NCBI RefSeq assembly: GCF_002858765.1
Contig: NZ_PJRP01000022.1
Location: forward strand, 54,800-118,799
DNA length: 64,000 bases
Direction of reading: 5' to 3'
Source of the DNA: Cupriavidus pauculus
GTDB taxonomy: Bacteria > Pseudomonadota > Gammaproteobacteria > Burkholderiales > Burkholderiaceae
Of this stretch, positions 1-8,081 are shown in pieces. Numbering within the stretch: the stretch's first letter is position 1; each line of letters starts with the position of its first letter. The position numbers and the translations under genes were made by a program. Below the pieces are notes generated by a model, which worked only from the letters and a program-made list of their open reading frames with translations, did not search any database and was not told the DNA's origin.

Positions 1-248
1 AGCGCGTCGGACATCAGCTTCGGCATGCGGTCGATGGGGACGAACTCGCGATGCTCGGTGCCGAATTCACCGATCTGCACGTCATCACGGGTGAAGACAC
101 GCAGCGGCACCTGGGGGCGATAGTCGCGCAGCGCGTCGACGGACGGCAGCTGCCGCAAGCTGATCACCGCGGCAAAACCGGCCAGCAGCACACCGGCCGC
201 CGCCAGCCCTGCGGTCACGGCCGCAGCCTTGACTACGATTTTTTTCAT
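1..248 (-). CDS. mrcA: Penicillin-binding protein 1A, N-terminal part (cut by window edge)
   Basis: Only the first 82 codons lie in the window. They encode a short basic start, one hydrophobic transmembrane segment (about residues 7-29, alanine/valine/leucine-rich) and then a segment with LPSVDALRDYRPQVPLRVF, the usual junction before the transglycosylase domain of class A penicillin-binding proteins. Such enzymes are bitopic inner-membrane proteins that polymerise and cross-link peptidoglycan. The start is the ATG read from position 248. The gene runs leftward out of the window, so neither catalytic domain can be checked. The assignment rests on the membrane anchor and the linker alone. Confidence 0.75.
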   Translation of the reverse strand, partial: MKKIVVKAAAVTAGLAAAGVLLAGFAAVISLRQLPSVDALRDYRPQVPLRVFTRDDVQIGEFGTEHREFVPIDRMPKLMSDA

Positions 249-258
249 GGCGCGCATT

Positions 259-1170
259 CTACCGCGCTGCGGAAAGCGGCAACGGCACACCGGTTTCGGT
301 CACGTCGGGAGGCGGCGCCTTCGGCGCATGCCGGGGCCCTTCGTGCGCCGGGGGCGGCTGATGCGGCACCTGCTGGGCGAATTCGCACAGGGCAAGCCAG
401 GTCTCGGGAAATTCGACGATGGTGTAGTGATCCGCCCCGGCAATGGTCTGCACGGCCACCGGGCCGGGCCACGCGGCCATCAGCCGCTCGGAGCACGCGT
501 GCGGCACCACGTCGTCGCGCTCGGCAAGCAGCACCTTGGTGCTCTGCACCACTTTCTTGCAGTGGGAGATCGAATCGAAGTGATGGCGCATCAGCTGGCG
601 CAGCGGCACCAGCGGAAAGCGCTTGCGCACGATCTCGAGCAGCGAATCGTACGGGGTGATCAGCTGCAGGCTCTCGAAATCTTGCAGGTCGGCCAGCTGG
701 ATCGCCACGCCGGTACCGAGCGAGCGACCCACCACATGCACGCGCACGCCCGGAAAGGCGCGACGGATATGCAGCAGGAACTGGCTCGCGTCGGCCACGG
801 CGGCGGCCTCGGACGGCATGCCGTCGGAGTGGCCCAGCCCACGGTAGTCGAAGGTGGCGAAGCCCATGCCGCCGGGCAGCCATTTCATGAACTGCAGCGT
901 TTCCAGGACGTCTTCGCCGCGTCCCGGCAGGTAGAACAGCAGGTCGCGCACGCCTTCGTGGTCGGCATGGTAGGTGTAGCCGCGGAACAGGCCGCCGGGC
1001 ACCGGGTGCGAATAGGCGTCGATGCCGTCGGGCAGGTCGCGCGGCGGGCGCCGGCGCGCATCGAACAGCAGGCGCTCTTGGTTGACGGTGAGATAGGTCC
1101 AATAGCAGGCAAAGCTGCCGGCCGTCACGAGAGTGGCGGTCAGCGTCCTGCGCAATAACGACGATGACAT
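259..1170 (-). CDS. Membrane-anchored alpha/beta hydrolase
   Basis: A 303-residue serine hydrolase with one N-terminal hydrophobic segment (about residues 8-27), probably anchored in the inner membrane facing the periplasm. The alpha/beta-hydrolase triad is readable: the nucleophile elbow GRSLG (Ser150), an acid in ERDD (Asp219 or 220) and GADH (His248). The segment FDYRGLGHSDG precedes the elbow, as in the family. The C-terminus ends in a proline/alanine-rich tail. The substrate cannot be deduced; esterase, thioesterase or peptidase activity are all possible. It lies just upstream of the mrcA start on the same strand with only 10 bases between them, so cotranscription is likely. Confidence 0.8.
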   Translation of the reverse strand: MSSSLLRRTLTATLVTAGSFACYWTYLTVNQERLLFDARRRPPRDLPDGIDAYSHPVPGGLFRGYTYHADHEGVRDLLFYLPGRGEDVLETLQFMKWLPGGMGFATFDYRGLGHSDGMPSEAAAVADASQFLLHIRRAFPGVRVHVVGRSLGTGVAIQLADLQDFESLQLITPYDSLLEIVRKRFPLVPLRQLMRHHFDSISHCKKVVQSTKVLLAERDDVVPHACSERLMAAWPGPVAVQTIAGADHYTIVEFPETWLALCEFAQQVPHQPPPAHEGPRHAPKAPPPDVTETGVPLPLSAAR

Positions 1171-1338
1171 GGGGGCGTTGAACAGTGACGACGGGCGGTG
1201 ACAGACGGGGTCACGGACAGTAATGTCCCGTCCAGCCTACCCGAATTTCTGGCAATGCGGCGTTGGACCCGGCAGGGTGCCCGCAAGTTCTTGTACGATA
1301 TGCCGCATATCGACATTACGGCCACAGGGGGCTGTTGC

Positions 1339-1572
1339 ATGAGTGACGAACAGAAGCGCGCCGAGGAGGCGCAGGCAATGGAGCGCGTGGTCAATGCCAC
1401 GCGCCAGGTGCAGGTGGCCTTCACCGCGCTGCAAAGCCAATACCCACCGGAAGGCGGCGGCAAGCCGTCGAAGATCGCCTTGCAGACGTTTGACGCCGCG
1501 CTGCAGGCGCTGGAAGACGCCCAGGCGACGTTCGACGAAGTGCTCAACGACCTGCTGGACGGCAATCGCTGA
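1339..1572 (+). CDS. Small conserved-looking hypothetical protein
   Basis: A 77-residue acidic, largely helical protein beginning MSDEQKRAEEAQAMERVV. The frame is open from 1198, but the ATG at 1339 has a purine-rich ribosome site (AGGGGG) a few bases upstream and a natural-looking charged start, so it is preferred. No signal peptide, cysteine pair or known motif is visible. The helical, alanine- and glutamine-rich pattern would fit a small coiled-coil protein. The gene sits alone between a divergently transcribed hydrolase and the convergent bglX. Function unknown. Confidence 0.65.
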   Translation: MSDEQKRAEEAQAMERVVNATRQVQVAFTALQSQYPPEGGGKPSKIALQTFDAALQALEDAQATFDEVLNDLLDGNR

Positions 1573-1633
1573 ACCTTCCCGTCGATGAAGTTTGACGCCC
1601 CGGCCCGGCGTGGCGCCGGGGCGTGGATATCGA

Positions 1634-3967
1634 TCATTCGAGCGTGAACCTCGCTTCCTTGACGGCAGCCGAGTCAAAACCCACCTGCACGTTGAATTCG
1701 CCCGGTTCGGCCACGTATTCGAGGCTGGTGTTGTAGAACCGGAGCTTGTCCTCGCCGATCGGAAAGTCGATCACGCGCGATTCGCCCGGTGCCAGCATCA
1801 CTTTGCGGAAGTCCTTGAGCTCCTTGACTGGCCGCACGGTGGATGCCATCACGTCCTGCAGATACAGCTGCAGCACCGTTTCGCCGGCACGGTCGCCGGT
1901 GTTCTTCACGGTCACGCTGGCCGTGAGCTGACCGTCGCGGGCCAGTTTCGCGCCGGACAGCCGCACATCGGACATGCTGAACGTGGTGTAGCTCAGGCCG
2001 TAGCCGAACGGGTACAGCGGGCCGTATTCCTCCTCGAAGTACTGCGAGGTGTAGTTCGGCGCCTTGCCCGGCGTGAACGGCCGGCCAATGCGCAGCGCGT
2101 TGTAGTACGTGGGAATCTGGCCCAGCGAGCGCGGGAACGTGACCGGCAGCTTGCCCGACGGATTGGCATCGCCGAACAGCAGGTCGGCGATGGCATGGCC
2201 GCCCTCGGTGCCGGGATACCAGGCCTCCAGAATGGCGTCGGCGTTCTCTTTTTCCCAGTTGATCGTCAGCGGGCGGCCGTTCATCAGTACCAGAACCAGT
2301 GGCTTTCCGGTGCGCTTGAGCGCCTTGAGCAGGGCCAGCTGGCTGCCGGGCAAGCCCAGGCTGGACCGGCTCGACGCCTCGTGCGACATGCCGCGCGTCT
2401 CGCCCACCGCCACCACGATCGTTTCCGCGCCACGCGCCACGCGCACGGCTTCGTCGATCATGTCGCCGTCGGCGCGCTTGTCCTGCACCACCTCGGGGTC
2501 GTCCCAGTTCAGGAAGTTCAGGTAGCCCACCACGCGCGGGTCGTCGGTGATATTGGCGCCGCGCGCGTAGGTCACCTGGCCCTTGCCGGCCAGCGCATCG
2601 CGCATGCCCTGCAGCAGCGTGACCGACTGCTTCGGTACGCCTGCGGCCGACCAGCTGCCCATCATGTCGATCTGCGCATCGGCCAGCGGGCCGATCACGG
2701 CCACCGTGCCGCCTTTCTTCAGCGGCAGCGTGCGATGGCGGTTTTCCAGCAGCACCATCGACTTGCGCGCCGCGTCGCGCGCTTCGGCGCGGTGCAGGCG
2801 GCTTTCGGCATTGACGTCGGGCGGATCGTCGGCGGCGCGGCCGATGCGGCGGAACGGGTCCTGGAACAGGCCCATGTCATACTTGGCGTTCAGCACTTCG
2901 CGTACCGCTTCATCGATCAGCGACATCGGCACCGCGCCGGACTTGACCAGCGTGGGCAACTGTTCGAGGTAGCGCGTATCGGCCATGCTCATGTCCACGC
3001 CGGCCTCGATGGCCAGCCTGGCGGCGTCGCGGCCCGTGCTGGCCACGCCATGGCGCAGCAATTCGTCGATGGCGCCGTGGTCGCTCACGGTCACGCCCTT
3101 GAAGCCCCATTCCTTGCGCAGCAGGTCGCGCAGCAGCCATTTGTTGGACGTGGCCGGCTGGCCGTTGACCGAGTTCAGCGCGATCATCACGCCGCCGGCG
3201 CCCGCTTCCAGGCCGGCGCGGTAGGGCGGCAGGTAGTCGTTGTACATGCGCTGCGGGCTCATGTCGACGGTGTTGTAGTCGCGACCGCCTTCCACGGCGC
3301 CGTACAGCGCGAAATGCTTGACGAACGCCATCACGCTGTCCGGGTTGGCCGGCGACGTACCCTGAAAGCCTTTCACGCTGGCGCGAGCGCATTGGGAAAC
3401 CAGGAACGGGTCTTCGCCGAAGCCTTCCGACGTGCGGCCCCAGCGCGGGTCGCGCGAGATGTCGACCATCGGCGCGAACGTGGCGTCCAGGCTGTCGGAT
3501 GCGGCCTCCTGGCCGGAAATCCGTGCGGCCTTTTCCACCACGCCCATGTCCCAGCTCGACGCCAGGCCCAGGCTGATCGGGAACACGGTGCGGTGGCCAT
3601 GTACCACGTCATAGGCAAAGAAGATCGGAATCTTCATGCGACTGCGCATGGCAGCTTCCTGCAGCGGGCGATTATCCTTGCGCGTGACGGAGTTGAACGT
3701 GCCGCCAACGCGTCCGGCCGTGATTTCCTCCATCAGCTTCGGCGCGGGCATCTCGGGCCCGATGCTGATCAGGCGCAGCTGGCCGATCTTCTCGTCCAGC
3801 GTCATCCGGCCGATCAGGCTGTCGATGAACGCCTGCCTGTCGGCGGCAGTGGCCGGGTTGGCCGACGCCGGGGCGGCAGTGTCGGCGGGTGCGGCAGGGG
3901 CGGCGCCGGCAAACATGGGCGCGCAGGCAAGGCTGGCGGCAAGCGCCAGCGTGGAAAGCATTCGCAT
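1634..3967 (-). CDS. bglX: Periplasmic beta-glucosidase BglX (GH3)
   Basis: A 777-residue glycoside hydrolase family 3 enzyme with a Sec signal peptide (residues 1-22, cleavage after AGA) followed by an alanine/proline-rich linker. The N-terminal GH3 barrel (about 45-350) carries the nucleophile in TVSDHGA (Asp296) and substrate-binding motifs RDPRWGR and KHF. The C-terminal alpha/beta sandwich and a fibronectin III-like domain (about residues 680-770, with GETVLQLYLQD) follow. The length and architecture match E. coli BglX, which hydrolyses beta-linked glucosides in the periplasm. It is divergent from opgG, whose product helps make periplasmic beta-glucans, so the two may act on related sugars. 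Confidence 0.93.
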   Translation of the reverse strand: MRMLSTLALAASLACAPMFAGAAPAAPADTAAPASANPATAADRQAFIDSLIGRMTLDEKIGQLRLISIGPEMPAPKLMEEITAGRVGGTFNSVTRKDNRPLQEAAMRSRMKIPIFFAYDVVHGHRTVFPISLGLASSWDMGVVEKAARISGQEAASDSLDATFAPMVDISRDPRWGRTSEGFGEDPFLVSQCARASVKGFQGTSPANPDSVMAFVKHFALYGAVEGGRDYNTVDMSPQRMYNDYLPPYRAGLEAGAGGVMIALNSVNGQPATSNKWLLRDLLRKEWGFKGVTVSDHGAIDELLRHGVASTGRDAARLAIEAGVDMSMADTRYLEQLPTLVKSGAVPMSLIDEAVREVLNAKYDMGLFQDPFRRIGRAADDPPDVNAESRLHRAEARDAARKSMVLLENRHRTLPLKKGGTVAVIGPLADAQIDMMGSWSAAGVPKQSVTLLQGMRDALAGKGQVTYARGANITDDPRVVGYLNFLNWDDPEVVQDKRADGDMIDEAVRVARGAETIVVAVGETRGMSHEASSRSSLGLPGSQLALLKALKRTGKPLVLVLMNGRPLTINWEKENADAILEAWYPGTEGGHAIADLLFGDANPSGKLPVTFPRSLGQIPTYYNALRIGRPFTPGKAPNYTSQYFEEEYGPLYPFGYGLSYTTFSMSDVRLSGAKLARDGQLTASVTVKNTGDRAGETVLQLYLQDVMASTVRPVKELKDFRKVMLAPGESRVIDFPIGEDKLRFYNTSLEYVAEPGEFNVQVGFDSAAVKEARFTLE

Positions 3968-4196
3968 TGTTCGTTGTCTCTGATGGGCGGACTGGCGGAC
4001 GCACTGCCGGGATCATCGGGCCCCATGATGCGGCAAGGGCGCATGCCCGGCTGTCGCCACGTGTCTGACAGGCACGTCAGGCGAAATCGGTTATTTTTCT
4101 GAACTGCGCCGCAAGTTTACAGCCTTACTGTGCCTAAAATGGCTAGTTTGTGGCCCCTGTGTGGCTTTTTCCGATGTAAATCCAGGAGGTTGATTG

Positions 4197-5813
4197 GTGT
4201 TTGCCGCTTTCGTCGCTCGCCCCGTCGCGTCGTTTCGTAACAGGTTGCAATTTGTCTTGCCGGGCGTCGCCCTTGTCGGATGCCTGCTCGGCGCCGCGCA
4301 GGCGCAAGCGTTTTCGCTGGATGACGTAACCGCCCGCGCGAAGAAACTGGCCGACCAGCCCTATGCGGCGCCGGTCAGCAACCTGCCGCCCGTCTTTGCG
4401 CAGATGCAGTTCGGCGACTACATCAAGATCCAGCCGAAGATGGACAACGTGGAGTGGAAAGGGGAGGGCACGCCGTTCAAGCTCGGCTTCTACCACCAGG
4501 GTATGCATTTCAGTACGCCGGTGCGGATCAACGAGATCGTCGACAGCCGCGTCCATGAGATCAAGTACGAACCCAGCCGCTTTGATTTTGGCGATCTCAA
4601 GCTCGACAAGGCCGCCACCAACAAGCTTGGCTATGCGGGCTTTCGGGTGCTGTACCCGATCAACCGCGCCGACAAGCTGGACGAGGTGATGAGCGTACTG
4701 GGCGCCAGCTATTTCCGGGTGATCGGCAAGGGGCAGGTCTACGGTCTGTCGGCGCGGGGCCTGGCGATCAACACCGGGCTGTCCGAGCCCGAGGAATTCC
4801 CGGCCTTCCGCGAGTTCTGGATCGAGCGGCCGAAGCCCGAAGACAAGCGCCTGGTGTTCTACGCGCTGCTGGATTCGAAGAACGCCACGGGCGCCTATCG
4901 CTTCGAGCTGCAGCCCGATTCCGACGCGGTGCTGAAGGTGCAGGCGCGCGTCTTCATGCGCGGCGCGGTCAAGAAGGTGGGTATTGCGCCGCTGACCAGC
5001 ATGTTCCTGTTCGGCCCGCAGCAGATGCGCGATGCCAACAATTTCCGCCCGGCGCTGCATGACTCGAATGGCCTGGCGATCCATACCGGCGACGGCGAAT
5101 GGCTCTGGCGCCCGCTGAACAACCCGAAGTACGTGGCGCTGAGCATGTTCCAGGTGAACAATCCGCGCGGCTTCGGCCTGATGCAGCGCGGCCGGGATTT
5201 CTCGTCATATGAGGACCTGAAGGACCGCTACGACCTGCGCCCGAGCGCGTGGATCGAGCCGCAGGGCGACTGGGGACGCGGCAAGGTCGAACTGGTGGAG
5301 ATTCCCACACCGGACGAAACCAACGACAACATCGTGTCGTTCTGGACGCTCGACCAACTGCCGCCGAAGGGCACGCCGATCAGGGCCGACTACACGATCC
5401 ACTGGACCATGGACGAGCGCGGCATGTTCGCGAAGGACCTGGCGTGGGCCAGGCAGACGCTGCGCACGGCCGGTGAGATCACGCAGAAGAACCTGATCCG
5501 TCATCTGGATGGCAGCTTGGGCTTCGTGATCGATTTCGAGGGCGGCCCGCTGGCCTCGCTGCCGGCGAATACGCTGGTGCAGGCGCAGTTCAGCGTCGGT
5601 GACAACGCCGAGGTCATCGAGAACGTGCTGCAGCCGAATCCGGTGACCAAGGGCTATCGCGTGACGCTGCGCATCAAGGTCAAGGATCCGAACAAGGTGG
5701 TGGAAATGCGCGAGGCCCTGGTGGCCAACGGCAAGCCGCTCAGCGAGACCTGGAGCTACCAGATCCCGCCGGGTACCGCCAACCAGCCGACGCCGGCCCA
5801 GGCCGTCAAGTAA
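4197..5813 (+). CDS. opgG: Periplasmic glucan biosynthesis protein OpgG
   Basis: A 538-residue periplasmic protein of the OpgG/OpgD family that branches or otherwise modifies osmoregulated periplasmic glucans. A signal peptide occupies about residues 1-38, ending AQA. The family core with DYIKIQPK, ELGW-like segments and the C-terminal immunoglobulin-like domain is full length. The frame also offers TTG at 4194, but AGGAGGT at 4184-4190 is spaced six bases from the GTG at 4197 and only three from the TTG, so GTG is chosen. The usual partner glycosyltransferase gene opgH is not adjacent. An OpgD identity cannot be fully excluded, although the signal looks Sec-type rather than Tat-type. Confidence 0.88.
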   Translation: MFAAFVARPVASFRNRLQFVLPGVALVGCLLGAAQAQAFSLDDVTARAKKLADQPYAAPVSNLPPVFAQMQFGDYIKIQPKMDNVEWKGEGTPFKLGFYHQGMHFSTPVRINEIVDSRVHEIKYEPSRFDFGDLKLDKAATNKLGYAGFRVLYPINRADKLDEVMSVLGASYFRVIGKGQVYGLSARGLAINTGLSEPEEFPAFREFWIERPKPEDKRLVFYALLDSKNATGAYRFELQPDSDAVLKVQARVFMRGAVKKVGIAPLTSMFLFGPQQMRDANNFRPALHDSNGLAIHTGDGEWLWRPLNNPKYVALSMFQVNNPRGFGLMQRGRDFSSYEDLKDRYDLRPSAWIEPQGDWGRGKVELVEIPTPDETNDNIVSFWTLDQLPPKGTPIRADYTIHWTMDERGMFAKDLAWARQTLRTAGEITQKNLIRHLDGSLGFVIDFEGGPLASLPANTLVQAQFSVGDNAEVIENVLQPNPVTKGYRVTLRIKVKDPNKVVEMREALVANGKPLSETWSYQIPPGTANQPTPAQAVK

Positions 5814-5832
5814 GGGCTGCCGGCACGACTAC

Positions 5833-5859
5833 AGGGCCAGCCACGCGCTGGCCCTTTTT
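5833..5859 (+). terminator. Rho-independent terminator after opgG
   Basis: Twenty bases after the opgG stop codon a perfect hairpin AGGGCCAGC / GCTGGCCCT with a five-base loop is followed directly by a run of five T. This is a textbook intrinsic terminator for opgG. It also insulates opgG from the convergent gene that ends at 5869. Confidence 0.9.
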
Positions 5860-5868
5860 CATTGCCAT

Positions 5869-6099
5869 CTATCGGCCGGACACGCGGGCGCGCAGCGGCT
5901 TCAGCAGGTCCGCAAGACCGTTGTGGTCGAGCTCATGCATCAGCGCCAGCAGCCGGCCGATCTCGCCGGGCGGAAAGCCCTCGCGCGCAAACCAGTTCAG
6001 GTAGTTGCCCGGCAGGTCGGCGATCAGTGTGCCCTTGTGCTTGCCGAAGGGCATTTCTCGTGTGACGAGCAGGAGTAGCGATTCGCTGTCCGGCAGCAT
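5869..6099 (-). CDS. DUF3820 family small protein
   Basis: A 76-residue protein containing MPFGKHKG, DLPGNYLNWF and a C-terminal helical segment. These are hallmarks of the DUF3820 family (putative quorum-sensing-regulated virulence factor in some annotations). The frame is open further upstream, but the ATG read from 6099 has AGGAA about nine bases before it and gives the normal family length. No signal peptide or membrane segment is present, so it is probably cytoplasmic. Its biochemical role is not established. It converges on opgG and is divergent from the small membrane protein at 6295. Confidence 0.8.
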   Translation of the reverse strand: MLPDSESLLLLVTREMPFGKHKGTLIADLPGNYLNWFAREGFPPGEIGRLLALMHELDHNGLADLLKPLRARVSGR

Positions 6100-6294
6100 G
6101 CATGCGTTTCCTAGGGTAGAGAGCGCGCATTGTAGCGCCGCGTGGCGCGTGCTACCCACCGCCTTGGTCCTCTCCGCGCGGCCCGGCGCCTAGCACGGCG
6201 GCGCGGCGCAGACATACCGCTTGCGTGATCCGGCCCATTTCCGGTAGTCTCCGTTTTGCATACAAAAAATGAACGCAAATCGGAGACAATCCAC

Positions 6295-6588
6295 ATGGAG
6301 CTTGCCGCTCAAATCCCTCAGTTGCTGACTGGTCTGGAATGGTCGGGGTGCGCCCTGGCCATGAGTGGATCGTTCCTGGTGGCGCTGCACAATCGTGCGT
6401 CGCGCTGGGGATGGATCGCGTACCTGTGCTCGAACCTGGTGTGGAGCGCCTTTGCACTGGTCACGGGCACCTATGGCCTGTTCGTCCAGCAGCTGGGCTT
6501 CACGGCCACCAGCCTGTACGGACTGTATCGCCACACGCGGCATTACCGTCAGGAGGCACGCGCAGCGCGCGGTCCACAGGCGGCCTGA
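6295..6588 (+). CDS. Small three-helix membrane protein
   Basis: A 97-residue protein beginning MELAAQIPQLL, with three hydrophobic stretches at roughly residues 14-32, 39-57 and 60-78 and a charged histidine/arginine-rich tail. The start at 6295 is preceded by GGAGA at a good distance, although the frame opens at 6256. The layout resembles small uncharacterised inner-membrane proteins that carry part of a PnuC- or SWEET-like three-helix unit, but no diagnostic motif is present, so no transport role is claimed. It is divergent from the DUF3820 gene. Confidence 0.7.
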   Translation: MELAAQIPQLLTGLEWSGCALAMSGSFLVALHNRASRWGWIAYLCSNLVWSAFALVTGTYGLFVQQLGFTATSLYGLYRHTRHYRQEARAARGPQAA

Positions 6589-6622
6589 GCGGCTCGGTCG
6601 GCAAGCCGCCACCCAAGCCGGT

Positions 6623-6832
6623 TCAGCGTGCTTTCTTCAGCGCCGCGGCCTTGTAGATCGCCTTCTTGCCGGATTTGGCACTCTTGACCTCGTACTGCGG
6701 GTCGTCGGGAGATGCCTTGGCCACATGACCGCCCGCACGGGCCGTACCGGTCACCTTGCGGGTGACCGTGCCCGCCGTGGGGCCCTGAGAAGTTTGCCAA
6801 TGGACCTTGTCGCCCTTCGATAGCGTGGCCAT
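6623..6832 (-). CDS. Small basic TUDOR-like (DUF2945) protein
   Basis: A 69-residue lysine-rich protein: MATLSKGDKVHW at the start, GTVTRKVTG in the middle and YEVKS.KSGKKAIYKAAALKK at the end. This pattern of a small beta barrel ending in an A-x-x-L motif matches the DUF2945 / hypervirulence-associated TUDOR family. The ATG read from 6832 has AGGAGA upstream; the longer frame from 6904 lacks one. The role is unknown and nucleic-acid binding is only a suggestion from the fold. It lies convergent with the small membrane protein gene. Confidence 0.78.
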   Translation of the reverse strand: MATLSKGDKVHWQTSQGPTAGTVTRKVTGTARAGGHVAKASPDDPQYEVKSAKSGKKAIYKAAALKKAR

Positions 6833-6922
6833 GCCGGTCTCCTGATTGGCGGCGACGGGGTTGCCGTCAGTGCCCGCCGTCAAAGCAACGCGCGTGCCGC
6901 CCATCCGGACTAACTGCGGCCA

Positions 6923-6947
6923 GCCGGGAAGCGTGAAACTTCCCGGC
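6923..6947. promoter_or_regulatory. Perfect 9-bp inverted repeat in divergent intergenic region
   Basis: GCCGGGAAG, seven bases (CGTGAAA), then CTTCCCGGC form a perfect hairpin or dyad between the divergently transcribed DUF2945 gene and the small lipoprotein gene. There is no T tract on either side, and it lies upstream of both genes. It looks more like an operator or leader hairpin than a terminator. Confidence 0.45.
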
Positions 6948-6992
6948 CCACCCTGACGTCGAAGCCTGCATTGCTACGATTCAGGCTCTACC

Positions 6993-7142
6993 ATGCGCGT
7001 CATCTTCAGCACGATCGGCATATTTTTCCTGCTGGCTTCGGCCCAGGGGTGCACCACCGTTTCCGATATCGGCGAGCGGCAATCGAGCGTGACCGCCTAC
7101 GGCACCGTGGATGCTGGCGTAAGCGTCACCCGGGACCGGTAG
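6993..7142 (+). CDS. Small putative lipoprotein
   Basis: A 49-codon frame beginning MRVIFSTIGIFFLLASAQGC and ending VSVTRDR. The first 19 residues form a hydrophobic signal peptide that ends in a lipobox-like ASAQGC, so Cys20 would be lipidated and the remaining 30 residues would form a short periplasmic tail. The ribosome site is weak, which lowers confidence. It is unlike its neighbours in function and lies on the strand opposite to the quinone reductase gene that follows. No family is recognised; short entericidin-like or unassigned lipoproteins are the nearest description. Confidence 0.55.
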   Translation: MRVIFSTIGIFFLLASAQGCTTVSDIGERQSSVTAYGTVDAGVSVTRDR

Positions 7143-7183
7143 GCTGATAACTCCCTCCGAGCCGCCCCCGTCGATTTCAGAGC

Positions 7184-7972
7184 TCAGGCCGCCTCGGACA
7201 CATGGGCCGCATAGCCGGTCTGTCCCGCGGCGATATCGGACCGCAGCGTCAGCGCCGGAATCTCGTAGGCGCCGCTGTTCTGCGGACGAAACGCGATTGG
7301 GGCGGCGGTGAAGAGCTGGTCCAGCCGCTCGCCCAGCGCATCGGTCGTGGCCTGGTAGCGCGCCGCGTCCATGCGGTTGGTGCGATAGACCAGGAACGGG
7401 GGCAGCACGTCGAAGCCCGGGTAGAACAGGATGCCGTGCTGGATCGGGAACAGGATGTCGTCCATCGGCCCGTTGATGCCGCGCGGGCCGTAGTGCGATT
7501 CCCAACCGCCCGTGGTCACCATCAGCATCGCCCGCTTGCCGGCCAGATTGCCTTCGCCATACCGGTTGCCCCAGCGCGCGTCCGAGTGCTCGCCCACGCC
7601 GTACGCGAAACCGTAGGCGTACACGCGTTCGACCCAGCCCTTGAGGATGGCCGGCATCGAGAACCACCAGAGCGGAAACTGCAGGATCACGGCGTCGGCC
7701 CAGCGCAGCTTTTCCTGCTCCCGGACGATATCGGGGCTCTGCACGCCGTTCTCGAAGGCGTGACGGGAATCGAGCGAGGGGTGGAATGGTGCGCCACCGG
7801 GTCGGCGCTCCAGCGTATCTCCGGCATCGAGCGGTGCCTTCCACTGCATGGCATAGAGATCCGATACCTGCACCTGGTGCCCGGCGGCTTCCAGTCGTTG
7901 CACCGCAAAATCCCGCAGCGACCCGTTCAGCGACGTGGGCTCGGGGTGGGCGTAAACAATCAGTACGTTCAT
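7184..7972 (-). CDS. Flavodoxin-fold NAD(P)H:quinone oxidoreductase family protein
   Basis: A 262-residue protein of the NQO1/KefF/MdaB-like family. It begins MNVLIVYAHPEP, the family's FMN/FAD phosphate loop, and contains LQFPLWWFSMPAILKGWVERV and a TTGG loop, both of which line the flavin site. It probably reduces quinones or similar electrophiles by two electrons in the cytoplasm. The start read from 7972 has GGAAGG upstream; the longer frame to 8155 would overlap the divergent regulator. A LysR gene is divergently transcribed 109 bp away and is the likely controller. Confidence 0.87.
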   Translation of the reverse strand: MNVLIVYAHPEPTSLNGSLRDFAVQRLEAAGHQVQVSDLYAMQWKAPLDAGDTLERRPGGAPFHPSLDSRHAFENGVQSPDIVREQEKLRWADAVILQFPLWWFSMPAILKGWVERVYAYGFAYGVGEHSDARWGNRYGEGNLAGKRAMLMVTTGGWESHYGPRGINGPMDDILFPIQHGILFYPGFDVLPPFLVYRTNRMDAARYQATTDALGERLDQLFTAAPIAFRPQNSGAYEIPALTLRSDIAAGQTGYAAHVSEAA

Positions 7973-8081
7973 GACAGCCTTCCATTGATCAATCGGTGAG
8001 GTCAGGATAGGCGCGGCTTGGGTATAGTAGAAATGAATATCCAGAATCCCAGCTATTAGCCATTGCAATGCGACACAAGCC

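Noticed and set aside
1592..4102. 836-codon open frame on the plus strand, opposite bglX
   Set aside because: It is antisense to a perfectly conserved GH3 gene; its product is His/Gly/Arg/Gln-rich with no domain, the usual mirror of GC-rich coding DNA.
4100..4196. Sigma70 promoter TTTACA / TAAAAT before opgG
   Set aside because: Spacing is only 13 bases, too short for a normal promoter.
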